From contig NZ_CP128360.1 in NCBI RefSeq assembly GCF_030345095.1, positions 2,232,001-2,296,000 on the forward strand: 64,000 nt of DNA, given 5' to 3'. The stretch comes from Solwaraspora sp. WMMA2056. Lineage in GTDB: Bacteria > Actinomycetota > Actinomycetes > Mycobacteriales > Micromonosporaceae. How positions within the stretch are numbered: position 1 is the first letter of the stretch; each line of letters opens with the position of its first letter. The position numbers were made by a program, and so were the translations under genes. Positions 43,599 through 52,586 of this stretch are shown piece by piece. The notes under the pieces were generated by a model that did not search any database, had not been told where the DNA came from, and was given only the letters and a program-made list of their open reading frames with translations.

Positions 43599-44935
43599 GA
43601 CCGGTCGCCTCCCTTGTCTGTCAGTGTCGCGGTGACCGACCAGCCACCATCGGCGGTCGGGCCGGCCGCGAACCGGGCACCGATCAACTGCGCCCGTTCC
43701 CGCATGCCGACCAGCCCGACGCCGCTGCTGATCCGGGCCGCCGGCGCGGGTCGACGCGCCGGCGGGGCGTTGCGCACCGACACGGTCACCTCGCGCGGCA
43801 GGTAGCGCAGCTCCACCCGGACCGACGCGCCGGGGGCGTGCTGGCGGGCGTTGGACAACGATTCCTGCACCATCCGGTACAGCGCCACGTCGGCGATCGG
43901 CGGCACCGGGCGGGGCACCCCGTCGATGTCGAACTCGACCGGCGTACCCAGGTCCCGGGCGGTGCGGATCAGCTCGCCGAGCACCGCCAGTCCGGGCACC
44001 GGCACGTTCCCCCCGCCGGGCCCGGACGCCTCGGCGGCCCGGTCAGCCGGGGTGCCCCGCAGCACCCCGACGACCAGCCGCAGGTTGTCCAGCGTCTCCT
44101 TGCCCTGCGACCGGATCCAGGCCACCCCCTCCTTCGCCGCGGCCGGATCCCGGTCGATCAGCCGGTGCACCGCCGCCGCCTGCACCACCATCCCGGACAG
44201 GTGGTGCGCGGCGACATCGTGCAGCTCCCGGGCCATCTGGGTGCGTTCCGCACCGATCGCCGCCTGGACCTTCGCCTGCTGGGTCCGGACCACCTCGGCG
44301 GCCTGCTCCCGGACCAGCCGCAGATAGTGCCGGCGGGTGGCGACGTAACTGCCGACGAAGGTCCCACCGAGGTAGGACAGCGCGCTCGACCCGGCCGGCC
44401 CGAGCGCCACCAGCACGATGTCCCCGGTGGTCACGGCGGCGGTGCCGAACGCCGCCGACACCTCGACCGCCACCGCCGCGCCGACCAGCGCCACGGCCCG
44501 CCGGGCCGGCAGCAGGGCCCCGATGGTGTACGCGACGACGAGCGGCGCGAACCCGCGGATCGTCGCGTCCGGCGGGGAGAGGGCGATCATGACCACCTGC
44601 AGTCCGACGACGCCGACGAGGCAGACCAACGGGTGGACCCGCCGCAGGCAGAGCAGCAGCGCCTGCCCGACACCGAGCGCGACGAGCAGCCAGGCCTGCG
44701 CCGGGTCGAGCGCGATCTCGCCCGGCGGTGTCACGACCCAGAACACAGCCGCCATCAACGTGAACGTCAGCCCGGCGACGCCGACCGCGAGCAGGCAGTC
44801 CCGGGCGAACGGCCCGGTCACCCCGAGGCGGGCGAGCAGTACGTCCATCCGCTTGGTCAGCCGGGACGGGTCCGCCGGCCCGGTCGGCCCGCCGGTCGGT
44901 GCGGTGACCGGGTCGCTCCCGATGTGCTCGTTCAC
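43595..44935 (-). CDS. HisKA_3-type sensor histidine kinase
   Basis: 446 residues from GTG 44935 ([10 protein letters not shown]); the open frame upstream is not supported. Four to six membrane helices ([20 protein letters not shown] and others) precede a dimerisation box [20 protein letters not shown], with the phospho-accepting His in ELHD, and a C-terminal HATPase with [14 protein letters not shown] and [14 protein letters not shown]. It is a DesK/NarX-like kinase without an extracellular sensor domain. Cognate regulator follows directly; the serine hydrolase gene precedes it by 53 bp. Confidence 0.92.
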   Translation of the reverse strand: MNEHIGSDPVTAPTGGPTGPADPSRLTKRMDVLLARLGVTGPFARDCLLAVGVAGLTFTLMAAVFWVVTPPGEIALDPAQAWLLVALGVGQALLLCLRRVHPLVCLVGVVGLQVVMIALSPPDATIRGFAPLVVAYTIGALLPARRAVALVGAAVAVEVSAAFGTAAVTTGDIVLVALGPAGSSALSYLGGTFVGSYVATRRHYLRLVREQAAEVVRTQQAKVQAAIGAERTQMARELHDVAAHHLSGMVVQAAAVHRLIDRDPAAAKEGVAWIRSQGKETLDNLRLVVGVLRGTPADRAAEASGPGGGNVPVPGLAVLGELIRTARDLGTPVEFDIDGVPRPVPPIADVALYRMVQESLSNARQHAPGASVRVELRYLPREVTVSVRNAPPARRPAPAARISSGVGLVGMRERAQLIGARFAAGPTADGGWSVTATLTDKGGDRS

Positions 44936-44988
44936 CGTGTCAGCATCCTCTACTCGTTGATCGAGACGGATCGGGCGGGTCGCGACGG

Positions 44989-47031
44989 TCAGTAGGAGAT
45001 GTTGGGTGAGAGCAGCATGAACTCGACAGCGAACCACCCTGTACCGATCAGAGCCAGCAGGACCAGGGCGCTGCCGGCGATCCGCGACCAGCCGACCCGC
45101 CAACGGATGTCGTCGGCCAGCCGGACCGCTGCGGGGACCACCCCGATCAGGCCGATCAGCTGAGCCACCTGGACGTTGCGCAGCGACACGGTGGAGAGGT
45201 TCTCCATGCCCATGATGAGCACGATGCTCCCCACCCAGCCGCCGATCGCGAGCAGAGCGCTGACGACGGCGACCCGGCTCAGAATGCGCGCGGTGCGGCC
45301 GGCCCGATCACGTGGTGTCCGCCGCAGCAGCCGGCGACCGATCGCCCCGATCGGCCAGGCCAGGACGGTGAGCAGCAGGATGAGCGTCGAGGCGACGATC
45401 ACCGGGATGGCCAGGTAGGTGCTGCGCGCGGTCTCGACGGGCACCAGGGCGAACGCGGAGTCGAAGCTGATCGCGTCGACCTTGCCGTCGACCGCCCGCA
45501 TCGCGACCGTGTTCTGCCCGCCGACCTCACGCCAGACCCAGGGCTCGATCTCTTCGTAGACGGCAGCGGAATCGGACAGCGGGCGGGGCTCGAACAGCAG
45601 CCGATCGCCGTCCTGGACGCTCACCGTGGTCCGCCCGACCAGGCCGAACAGGGTCATGAAGTTGCTCTCGACGGCGCGGGAGCTTCCGTACGTGCCGGCG
45701 GCCATCGCGGCTCGTTCGGCAGAGCCGGCCGGCGAGTTGTTCACCGGCGTGTCGTTCCCTGCGGTATCGGGCACTGCCGGGAAGTAGCGGTCGGCGAAAG
45801 CCTTCGTCAGGTCCTGCCGAAGCTCGTGGACGGCCAGTCCCGAGGTCCCGGTGCTGTTGAGCGAGACGAACAGGCCGGCGCCTTCCTCCGGGTAGATCTG
45901 CAGGTGCGAGTGGAAGTACTGGGTATCGCCGCCGTGCCCGATGATCCGTCGGCCGTTGCGGCTCTCGTCGAAGAAGCCCAGCGTCATCCTCGGTGCACCG
46001 GCGAGGGTGCCGAGCGTGGACTCGTCGAGCGCCGGCTGGTGCATCAGCTCCCGCGTCGGTTCGTCGAGCATCGGGGTGTCGCCGACGGATTCGCCCAGGT
46101 GGGCGAGCATGAAGCGGGCCATGTCCGGGGCCGAGGCGCTCATCGACCCGGCGGGCGGCGTGCCGATGATCTCGAAATACCCGGCGGGTGACGACACGTT
46201 GTCGTACCCGTTCGACACCCGGTCGGCCAGGTCCGCCGGCAGCGGCTGGCGGAACGACGACGACGTCATGCCGAGGCGGTCGAAGATGTTCTCCTCGACG
46301 TAGTCGTCGAAGGACAGCCCGCTGACCTGTTCGACGATGTATCCGGCGAGCGAGTTGCCGTAGTTGGAGTAGGCCGGCATGGTGCCCGGCCGGTAGACCT
46401 GCTCCGGAGGGTCGGTGACGAGCGCCTTGCGCAGGTCGACCTGGGTGCCCTCCTTGCCGATCAGGCCGGCGATCCGCTCCTCGAAGCCGGCGGTGTGGGT
46501 CAACAGGTGCCGCATCGTGATCGGCTCGTCGAAGCTGCGTGGCAGGTCGAAGTCGAGGTACGCGTCGATGTCGGCGTCGAGGTCGACACTGCCGGACTCG
46601 ACGAGCTGCATGGCGGCGGTCGCGGTGATCAACTTCGACACCGAACCGATCCGGAACAGATGCCGCTCGGGGTCGACCGGTGTGCGGGGCGAGTCGTCGG
46701 CACCGGTGTCGGCGTCGCCGTACCCCCGGGTCGTGACGATCTCGCCGTCGGCGACGACGGCGACCGTCGCCCCGGCGATCTTGTTGTCCCGCAGCGCCGC
46801 CGGCAGCCGCTCGTCGAGCCAGGCGTCGACGTCGCTGGCGTCCAGGACGGCTGCTCCGGTGGCCGCAGCAGGGGCGTCGACCGCCGGAGCCGGCTCCTGA
46901 GCGGCAGCCGGCCCGCCGGAGCCGGCGACGCCGGCCCCGACGGCGAGGGCGGTCACCAGGGCGGCACCGAGGCGGCGCAGCCGGTGTCCCGGCGTGGGCG
47001 GAGTATGCGCTGGTGCATCGTTCGCGTTCAT
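44989..47031 (-). CDS. Membrane-anchored serine hydrolase of the beta-lactamase/penicillin-binding family
   Basis: 680 residues from ATG 47031. A signal peptide (LGAALVTALAVGAGVAGSG) is followed by a beta-lactamase-like domain with nucleophile motif RIGSVSKLITATA (SxxK), YSNYGNSLAG (YxN) and IIGHGGDTQYF (HxG in place of KTG). The C-terminal 190 residues hold about four membrane helices, so the catalytic domain faces outward while tethered. Family members include D-amino-acid esterases, peptidases and PBP4*-like proteins; antibiotic cleavage should not be assumed. It heads an operon with a two-component system, suggesting a cell-envelope stress circuit. Confidence 0.88.
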   Translation of the reverse strand: MNANDAPAHTPPTPGHRLRRLGAALVTALAVGAGVAGSGGPAAAQEPAPAVDAPAAATGAAVLDASDVDAWLDERLPAALRDNKIAGATVAVVADGEIVTTRGYGDADTGADDSPRTPVDPERHLFRIGSVSKLITATAAMQLVESGSVDLDADIDAYLDFDLPRSFDEPITMRHLLTHTAGFEERIAGLIGKEGTQVDLRKALVTDPPEQVYRPGTMPAYSNYGNSLAGYIVEQVSGLSFDDYVEENIFDRLGMTSSSFRQPLPADLADRVSNGYDNVSSPAGYFEIIGTPPAGSMSASAPDMARFMLAHLGESVGDTPMLDEPTRELMHQPALDESTLGTLAGAPRMTLGFFDESRNGRRIIGHGGDTQYFHSHLQIYPEEGAGLFVSLNSTGTSGLAVHELRQDLTKAFADRYFPAVPDTAGNDTPVNNSPAGSAERAAMAAGTYGSSRAVESNFMTLFGLVGRTTVSVQDGDRLLFEPRPLSDSAAVYEEIEPWVWREVGGQNTVAMRAVDGKVDAISFDSAFALVPVETARSTYLAIPVIVASTLILLLTVLAWPIGAIGRRLLRRTPRDRAGRTARILSRVAVVSALLAIGGWVGSIVLIMGMENLSTVSLRNVQVAQLIGLIGVVPAAVRLADDIRWRVGWSRIAGSALVLLALIGTGWFAVEFMLLSPNISY

Positions 47032-47100
47032 GGGGATCAGCCTGCTGCAGCGCAGCGCCCGGGCCATCTGGCGCGGGACCACATTCGACCTGCGACCAAA

Positions 47101-47116
47101 GTAGGAGATCGCCTAC
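47101..47116. promoter_or_regulatory. Near-palindrome upstream of the serine hydrolase operon
   Basis: GTAGGAGATCGCCTAC is a 16-bp near-perfect inverted repeat (one mismatched pair) 70 bp upstream of the hydrolase start and 48 bp upstream of the divergent reductase start. It is a candidate site for the NarL-type regulator encoded in the operon. Confidence 0.45.
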
Positions 47117-47163
47117 CTCCACAGGTATTACCGTGGACGCCTCATCGAGGCGGGGAGGCCGGA

Positions 47164-48210
47164 TTGAGCGGCGAACTGGTGCTGGTGACCGGCGGATCCG
47201 GGTTCATCGGCGCGCACTGCGTACGGCATCTGCTGCAGGCCGGCTACCGGGTCCGCACGACCGTCCGCACGCCGGGCCGGCAGGCCGACGTACGGGCGTT
47301 GATCGCCGCCGGCGGGGTCGAGCCGGGAGAGGCGCTCAGCTTCGCCACCGCCGACCTGCTGACCGACGAGGGCTGGCCGGCGGCGGTCGCCGGCTGCGAC
47401 TACGTGCTGCACGTCGCCTCCCCGGTGCCGCTGGTCGAACCGCGGCGGGAGGAGGACGTCATCGCGCCGGCCCGTGACGGCGTCCGCCGGGTGCTGGCCG
47501 CCGCCCGCGCCGCCGGGGTCCGGCGTACGGTGCTGACCTCGTCGTTCGCCGCCGTCAAGTTCGGCCAACCGGGCAAGCGGATCTTCACCGAGGCAGACTG
47601 GAGCGACCCGGCCGGCGGCGAGACGATGTCGGCGTACGCGAAATCGAAGCTGTACGCCGAACGCGCCGCCTGGGACCCGGTGGCCGAAACCGCCGGTGCC
47701 GGCCCCGGTGGGGAGGGTATGGAGCTGGCGGTGGTCAACCCGGTCGGGGTGTTCGGGCCGGTGCTCGGCCCGCAGCCCTCCCTCTGGGCCGACCTGGTCG
47801 GCAAGCTGCTCGACGGTCGGCAGCGGGCGGTTCCCCGGATGTGGGTCAACGTGGTCGACGTCCGCGACGTCGCCGACCTGCACCTGCGGGCGATGACCGA
47901 CCCGGCCGCCGCCGGGGAACGGTTCCTGGCCAGCGCTGGCGGCATGTCGCTGCCGCAGCTCGCCGCCCTGCTGCGGGACCGTCTCGGGGACGCGGCCGGC
48001 AAGATGCCGACCCGGACCCTGCCGGACTGGGCGGTCCGGCTCGCCGCCCGGTTCAGCCCACGGGCCGCGTTCGTGGTGCCGGAGCTCGGAGCGCCCCGGC
48101 AGGCATCGTCCGACAAGGCGCGGCAGCTGCTGGACTGGCGGCCCCGCGATGCCGAAGAGGCCGTACTCGCCATGGCGACCAGCCTGACGGGACGCGGGCC
48201 GGACACCTGA
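47164..48210 (+). CDS. Extended-SDR aldehyde/dihydroflavonol-reductase-like NAD(P)-dependent reductase
   Basis: 348-residue oxidoreductase. Nucleotide-binding motif LVLVTGGSGFIGAHCVRHL, VRTTVRTPGR, DYVLHVASPVPL and active site SAYAKSKLYAERAAW (YxxxK), then VVNPVGVFGPVLGPQ. This is the branch that reduces aldehydes or ketones (dihydroflavonol-4-reductase-like). TTG 47164 with GGGGAGG 6 bp upstream is the best start; the open frame back to 46495 is antisense to the hydrolase. Natural substrate unknown. Confidence 0.88.
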   Translation: MSGELVLVTGGSGFIGAHCVRHLLQAGYRVRTTVRTPGRQADVRALIAAGGVEPGEALSFATADLLTDEGWPAAVAGCDYVLHVASPVPLVEPRREEDVIAPARDGVRRVLAAARAAGVRRTVLTSSFAAVKFGQPGKRIFTEADWSDPAGGETMSAYAKSKLYAERAAWDPVAETAGAGPGGEGMELAVVNPVGVFGPVLGPQPSLWADLVGKLLDGRQRAVPRMWVNVVDVRDVADLHLRAMTDPAAAGERFLASAGGMSLPQLAALLRDRLGDAAGKMPTRTLPDWAVRLAARFSPRAAFVVPELGAPRQASSDKARQLLDWRPRDAEEAVLAMATSLTGRGPDT

Positions 48211-48229
48211 CGGGACACGGAACCCACGG

Positions 48230-48290
48230 ATCGAGGTGACGCCCACGCACGTCTCGAGGACGTTTTAGGGTGCGTAGGCGTCACCTCGAT
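48230..48290. repeat. Long inverted repeat between convergent genes (terminator or dispersed palindrome)
   Basis: A 21-bp stem (48230-48250 against 48270-48290, one mismatch) around a 19-base loop, beginning ATCGAGGTGACGCC and ending GGCGTCACCTCGAT. It lies 20 bp after the reductase stop and 22 bp before the convergent subtilisin stop. It can terminate transcription in both directions. The unusual stem length also suits a dispersed palindromic element. Confidence 0.8.
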
Positions 48291-48312
48291 GATGGACCTC
48301 AGGCCCCTGTCG

Positions 48313-50160
48313 TCAGGAGACGGTGCAGGCGGCCCCGTTCAGGGTGAACGCGGCCGGCTCGGGGGTGCCGGAGCCGGTGCCGCTGAACCCGATGGTCGCC
48401 GTACCGGTCGGCACGAGCGTCGCGTTCCACGACAGCGAGGTCGCGGTGACGTTCTGGCCGCTGGTGCCGTAGGTGGCGGACCACCCGCTGCTGAACGACT
48501 GCCCGGACGGCAGCGTGAAGGCCAGCGTCCAGCCGTTGATCGTGCTGCTGCCGGTGTTGGTGATGACGATGTTGGTGGTGAACGTCGAACCGCCGGGGTA
48601 GACGACGTACTCGACGTTGCAGGAGCCCGACGACGTCGGCGTGTTCACGGTGACCGCCGACGAGTACGCCGACGCGTTGCCGGCGGCGTCCCTGGCCCGC
48701 ACCCGGAACTGGTACGACGTGCCGGCGGTCAGCCCGGTCGCGGCGTACGAGTTCGTCGTCGAGGTGCCGACCAGCGTGAAGCTGCCGCCACCGGTGGACC
48801 GCTGGATGTCGTAGCCGGTCACCGCGACGTTGTCGGTCGACGCCGTCCAGGTCAGGCTGGCCGAGGTCGAGGTCACGCCCGAGGCGACCGGGGTGCCGGG
48901 GATCGACGGCGCGACGGTGTCGGTGACCGTGCCGCCCGGGTCGGCGTACAGCAGCCGGTTGGGCGACCCGGCGCCGATGCCGGTCAGCACGTTGGTGGTC
49001 GCGGCACCCACCAGGGCCGTCTTGGCCTGCGCCAGGGTCGCGGTCGGGTTGGTCTCCAGGTAGCGGGCCACCCAGCCGGCGACGTGCGGCGCGGCCATCG
49101 ACGTGCCGGACCAGCCGGCGGCGACGGCGGTGTCGCTGGAGTTGCCGGCCGAGGTGATGCTCGCGCCGGGGGCGAAGATGTCGATGCAGGAGCCGAAGTT
49201 GGAGCTGGACCACCGGGCGTCGGAGCTGGTGGTCGCGCCCACCACGATGCCGCGCGGCGACCGTGGGTTGTTGTTGCAGGCGTCACCGTTGTTGTTGCCG
49301 GCCGCGAAGACCGCGAACACCCCGGCGTCGATCATGTTCTCGACGGCCGTGTTCACCAGGGTGCCGTAGTTCTGCAGGCTCATGTTCGCCACCGACCGCG
49401 GCCCGGCGTTCGCCGCCACCCAGTCCAGGCCTTCGATGAGGTCCGACTGGCTGCCGAAGTTGAAGCAGTCCAACACCCGTACGTCGCGGATCTGGACGTC
49501 CTTGGCGACGCCGTACGTCGCCCCGCCGATGGTGCCGGAGACGTGCGTACCGTGGCCGTGGCAGTCACCGGGGCTGTTGCCGTCGTTGACCGCGTCGTAG
49601 GCGAACTGCGCCCGGGTGCCGAAGTCGGTGTGGCTGGTCCGGACCCCGCTGTCCAGCACGTAGACGGTGGTCCCGGTGCCGTCGGTGTCGTAGCTGAACG
49701 ACTGGTCGAGCGGCAGGTTCCGCTGGTCGACCCGGTCCAGGCCCCACGACGGCGGGTTGGGCTGGGTGGTGGCACCGCCGCCGGTGGGCGCGGACTCGAT
49801 GGCCAGCACCCGCGAGTCGGCCTGGATGTAGGCCACGTTCGGGTTGGCCCGCACCGTGTCGAGGGCACGGGCGTCCAGCTTCGCGGAGAAGCCGCGCAGC
49901 ACCCGCGCGTACCGGTGGATCTCCCGACCGCCGGCGCGCTCAGCGACGGCAGCGGGCTCGTTGGCCGCGCCGCCGACGACCGGCCGGTCCTTGAGTACGA
50001 CGATGTAACCGCCATTCGGCGTGCCTGTTTCGGCAGGCAGCAGCGGCGCGAGTGGAGTCGACTGCTGGGCGGTTGCGGGAGTGGATCCGAGTGCGACGAA
50101 AGCGGCGGTAATTGCGGCTGTTGCTACCGCAGAAATGCGGTATCGGCGCTGTGCGGACAT
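48313..50160 (-). CDS. Secreted subtilisin-like S8 protease with Fn3 and CBM2-like C-terminal domains
   Basis: 615-residue exported protease from ATG 50160 (AGGAGGG 10 bp upstream). Signal peptide; inhibitor_I9 propeptide (GGYIVVLKDRPV to VAYIQADSRVLAIE); S8 domain of the aqualysin/proteinase K type with Asp in TTVYVLDSGV, His in CHGHGTHVSGTIGG and Ser in GTSMAAPHVAG; a fibronectin type III module (VAPSIPGTPVASGVTSTSAS in part, DAAGNASAYS); and a C-terminal carbohydrate-binding module 2 (CNVEYVVYP, INGWTLAFTLPSGQ, FTLNGAACTV). The tail probably anchors the enzyme to cellulose or chitin. Frame openness upstream to 51024 is not coding. Confidence 0.93.
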   Translation of the reverse strand: MSAQRRYRISAVATAAITAAFVALGSTPATAQQSTPLAPLLPAETGTPNGGYIVVLKDRPVVGGAANEPAAVAERAGGREIHRYARVLRGFSAKLDARALDTVRANPNVAYIQADSRVLAIESAPTGGGATTQPNPPSWGLDRVDQRNLPLDQSFSYDTDGTGTTVYVLDSGVRTSHTDFGTRAQFAYDAVNDGNSPGDCHGHGTHVSGTIGGATYGVAKDVQIRDVRVLDCFNFGSQSDLIEGLDWVAANAGPRSVANMSLQNYGTLVNTAVENMIDAGVFAVFAAGNNNGDACNNNPRSPRGIVVGATTSSDARWSSSNFGSCIDIFAPGASITSAGNSSDTAVAAGWSGTSMAAPHVAGWVARYLETNPTATLAQAKTALVGAATTNVLTGIGAGSPNRLLYADPGGTVTDTVAPSIPGTPVASGVTSTSASLTWTASTDNVAVTGYDIQRSTGGGSFTLVGTSTTNSYAATGLTAGTSYQFRVRARDAAGNASAYSSAVTVNTPTSSGSCNVEYVVYPGGSTFTTNIVITNTGSSTINGWTLAFTLPSGQSFSSGWSATYGTSGQNVTATSLSWNATLVPTGTATIGFSGTGSGTPEPAAFTLNGAACTVS

Positions 50161-50575
50161 GGAGATGCTGCCCTCCTGGGCACGGTGACGCATGGACTGC
50201 CAGCGAACGTGACGGCGTGTGTCCGGGCGGTCAGTCGCCGGGGTGACCGGGCGCTGCGGCCGGACGGAGCGCTCGACCCCCGTCGGCTGCAATTGGATCA
50301 CGGGCGCAGGCGTCGGCCAATACCTCGATCTTCTGCAACATGAATAAACTCTGTTAAGAATCGGGTGTGGCCAGGAGCTGTTAACGAAATAGAAAAATGA
50401 AGCTCCGCGCGTGATTGCCCTCACCCTGTCAAATAGCCGACCCGGAGACGTGCCGGCCCCGGCCCCGGCCGCCGGTGGCCGGGGCCGCACCACCGGTAGG
50501 GTCGGCACCGGAAGGTGTGAACCTGTGACCCACCGGACGGTGCGGGACCGACGTTGGTTGTGAAGGGAGCCGCCG
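50161..50575. promoter_or_regulatory. Intergenic region between subtilisin and defence-like ATPase genes
   Basis: 415 bp with no supported gene. From about 50335 to 50412 it is A+T-rich and carries two CTGTTAA copies (50351-50357 and 50378-50384), likely part of the leftward protease promoter. A perfect 11-bp GC stem with a 6-base loop (50460-50470 with 50477-50487) follows. The ATPase gene starts at 50576 behind GAAGGGAG. The stretch also marks the entry to the accessory region. Confidence 0.45.
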
Positions 50576-51766
50576 ATGAACGCGCCTGACCTGACGGTGC
50601 CGTTCGTCCGGCGAGTGCGGGTGCGCGGCTTCCGGTCGCTCGCCGGCTGCGACGTGACGCTCGGGCCGCTGACCGTACTGCTGGGGTTCAACGCGTCCGG
50701 CAAGTCGAACTTTCTCGACGTACTGCGGTTTGTCGCGGATGCGGTGAACGGCTCGGTGGCGCACGCGGTGGCCGACCGGGGCGGACTCGGCGCGCTGCTG
50801 CACCGAGGGCCGGGCGGCACCGTGGAGTCGTTCGAGATCCGGCTCGACCTGGCGTTGCCGCCCCGGCAGGCCGGGCAGGAGCCGATCCCGGCGACGTACG
50901 GCTTCGAGGTCGCGCAGGACCCGCAGGGCGAACTACCGCTGCTGGTGCGCGGTGAGGCCGCGACGATCGGGCTGCCCGACGGTGACCTGCGGTTGCCGCT
51001 GGACCCGGGCACGGACCGGAGCATGCGGTTGCGGCTGCCGGCGTCGGTGATCCGGGAGGACGACCCGCAAGGGGTGCTGGAGACCCGGCTGCGGGCGATG
51101 GCCTTCTACGAGCTGCACTCGAATGCGCTGCGGGCGCTGGACAAGCAGCTGCTGCCCGGTGGGCAACTCGGCCCGACCGGCCACTTCCTCGGCTCGGTCC
51201 TGGGTGCGCTGGGTCGGGAGGACCCGATCGGCAAGGAACGGCTGGACAGCTACCTCGGGGCGCTGGTGCCGAACGCGCTCGGGGTGAACGAGCGGGTCGA
51301 GGGGCGCTACTCGACGGTGCAGGCCCGGTTCCGGGCCGGGGCAGGTGACGGCGAGGAAGTCTTCCTGCGGGAGTCGCTGTCGGAGGGGACACTGCTCGCG
51401 GCCGGGGTGCTGACGGCGCTGTTCCAGCCGGCGGCGTTCACCGGACGGATTCCGTTGATCGGCATCGAGGAGCCGGAGACGGCGCTGCACCCCGCCGGGG
51501 TGGGCGCGCTGTACGAGGCGTTGGACGACGCCGCGCAGCGCACCCAGGTGATCGTGACCAGCCAAAGCTCCGAGCTGTTGGACAACGAATACGTGAAACT
51601 GGAACACGTTCGTGCGGTCGCTAATGTGGACGGCGTAACGTACGTCGGAGAGATCGACTCCGCTGGCCGCGCCATCGTGGACAAAGAGCTGATGACCCTC
51701 AGCGAACTGCACCGCAGTGGGCAGATGCTGCCCGCCCAGGTGGGCTATCCAGCGCCGGAACATTGA
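50576..51766 (+). CDS. AAA_21-type ATPase (OLD/RloA-like), probable defence component
   Basis: 396-residue ATPase of the ABC/SMC-like clade. It starts FVRRVRVRGFRSLAGCDVTL, the usual beginning of AAA_21/OLD proteins. Walker A is LLGFNASGKSNFLDVLR, the signature-like motif is ESLSEGTLLAAGVLTALF, Walker B is LIGIEEPETALHPAG and the switch region is QVIVTSQSSELLD. There is no TOPRIM domain on the same chain; a DUF4276 gene 16 bp downstream would supply it in trans. ATPase plus separate TOPRIM-like partners occur in PARIS and related anti-phage systems. The pairing suggests defence, but no experiment or search supports it here. Confidence 0.87.
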   Translation: MNAPDLTVPFVRRVRVRGFRSLAGCDVTLGPLTVLLGFNASGKSNFLDVLRFVADAVNGSVAHAVADRGGLGALLHRGPGGTVESFEIRLDLALPPRQAGQEPIPATYGFEVAQDPQGELPLLVRGEAATIGLPDGDLRLPLDPGTDRSMRLRLPASVIREDDPQGVLETRLRAMAFYELHSNALRALDKQLLPGGQLGPTGHFLGSVLGALGREDPIGKERLDSYLGALVPNALGVNERVEGRYSTVQARFRAGAGDGEEVFLRESLSEGTLLAAGVLTALFQPAAFTGRIPLIGIEEPETALHPAGVGALYEALDDAAQRTQVIVTSQSSELLDNEYVKLEHVRAVANVDGVTYVGEIDSAGRAIVDKELMTLSELHRSGQMLPAQVGYPAPEH

Positions 51767-51782
51767 CGAAGGAGCGAGGCGC

Positions 51783-52373
51783 ATGACCCTGGTCCGCATC
51801 GCCACGGTGGTCGAGGGTCAGGGCGAGGTCGCCGCGATGCCGGTGCTGTTGCGCCGACTGGCGGAGCAAGTCAACCCCCAGCTGTACGTCGACTTGCCGC
51901 GCCCGCACCGGGTGGCCCGGGGGAGGTTGCTACATGCCGGGGGAGTGGAGAACGCGGTTGCCACCCTGGTGGAGCAGGTCGGCCCGTCCGCCGGCATTCT
52001 GATGGTGGTCGACGCCGACGACGACTGCCCCGCGAAGCTCGGCCCGGCGCTCGTCGAGCGGGCCCGCCGGACCAGGTCGGACGTAAAGAGCGCCGCTGTG
52101 ATCGCCAACCGGGAGTTTGAGGCGTGGTTCCTGGCGGCGGCACCGTCACTGGCCGGCGAGCGTGGGCTGGCGGATCCGTTGCACCGGCCGGCCGACCCGG
52201 AGGTGCCTCGGGACTGCAAGGGCTGGCTGAGTGCCAACCGGGTCGACGGCCGCAGCTACAAACCGGCGAGCGACCAGGCGGCACTGGCCGCCGCCTTCGA
52301 CCTGGCGATGGCCCGCGAGCACTCCCCGTCGTTCGACAAACTATGGCGCGACCTGACCATGCTGATCGCCTGA
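51783..52373 (+). CDS. DUF4276 (TOPRIM-like) protein partnered with AAA ATPase
   Basis: 196 residues from ATG 51783 with GAAGGAGCGAGG upstream. The N-terminus TLVRIATVVEGQGEVAAMPVLL contains the conserved TOPRIM glutamate, and ILMVVDADDDCP supplies the acidic DxD motif, with REFEAWFLAAAPSLAGERGL following. These are the family's metal-binding positions, so a nuclease or nicking activity is plausible. It forms a two-gene operon with the ATPase. It is distinct from the DUF4435 AriB of PARIS, although the general layout is alike. Confidence 0.82.
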   Translation: MTLVRIATVVEGQGEVAAMPVLLRRLAEQVNPQLYVDLPRPHRVARGRLLHAGGVENAVATLVEQVGPSAGILMVVDADDDCPAKLGPALVERARRTRSDVKSAAVIANREFEAWFLAAAPSLAGERGLADPLHRPADPEVPRDCKGWLSANRVDGRSYKPASDQAALAAAFDLAMAREHSPSFDKLWRDLTMLIA

Positions 52374-52531
52374 CCTGGTCGCCAGCTTCAGTGTTCGAAA
52401 CTGTCGGCGTTCTTCACCGTGGACGTAGCAGGCGTTCGATCTAGTAGCCGGCCAGAGTTCGTCGCACTAACGAGTTGTGTGCCTGCCTCGCCTGGAAGGT
52501 TTGAGGCTCCGGTTTCGTGGTACGGAGGATC

Positions 52532-52559
52532 GTGTCAGGAGAAGTGTCTGAAGTGACAC
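52532..52559. promoter_or_regulatory. GTGTC inverted/direct repeats upstream of the low-G+C membrane gene
   Basis: GTGTCA at 52532-52537, GTGTC at 52544-52548 and the inverse GACAC at 52555-52559 sit 28-55 bp before the start codon. They can fold as a hairpin or serve as a protein-binding site. No partner regulator is intact nearby. Confidence 0.4.
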
Positions 52560-52586
52560 CTTGTAGCGATATTGGAGCGAGGGGAA

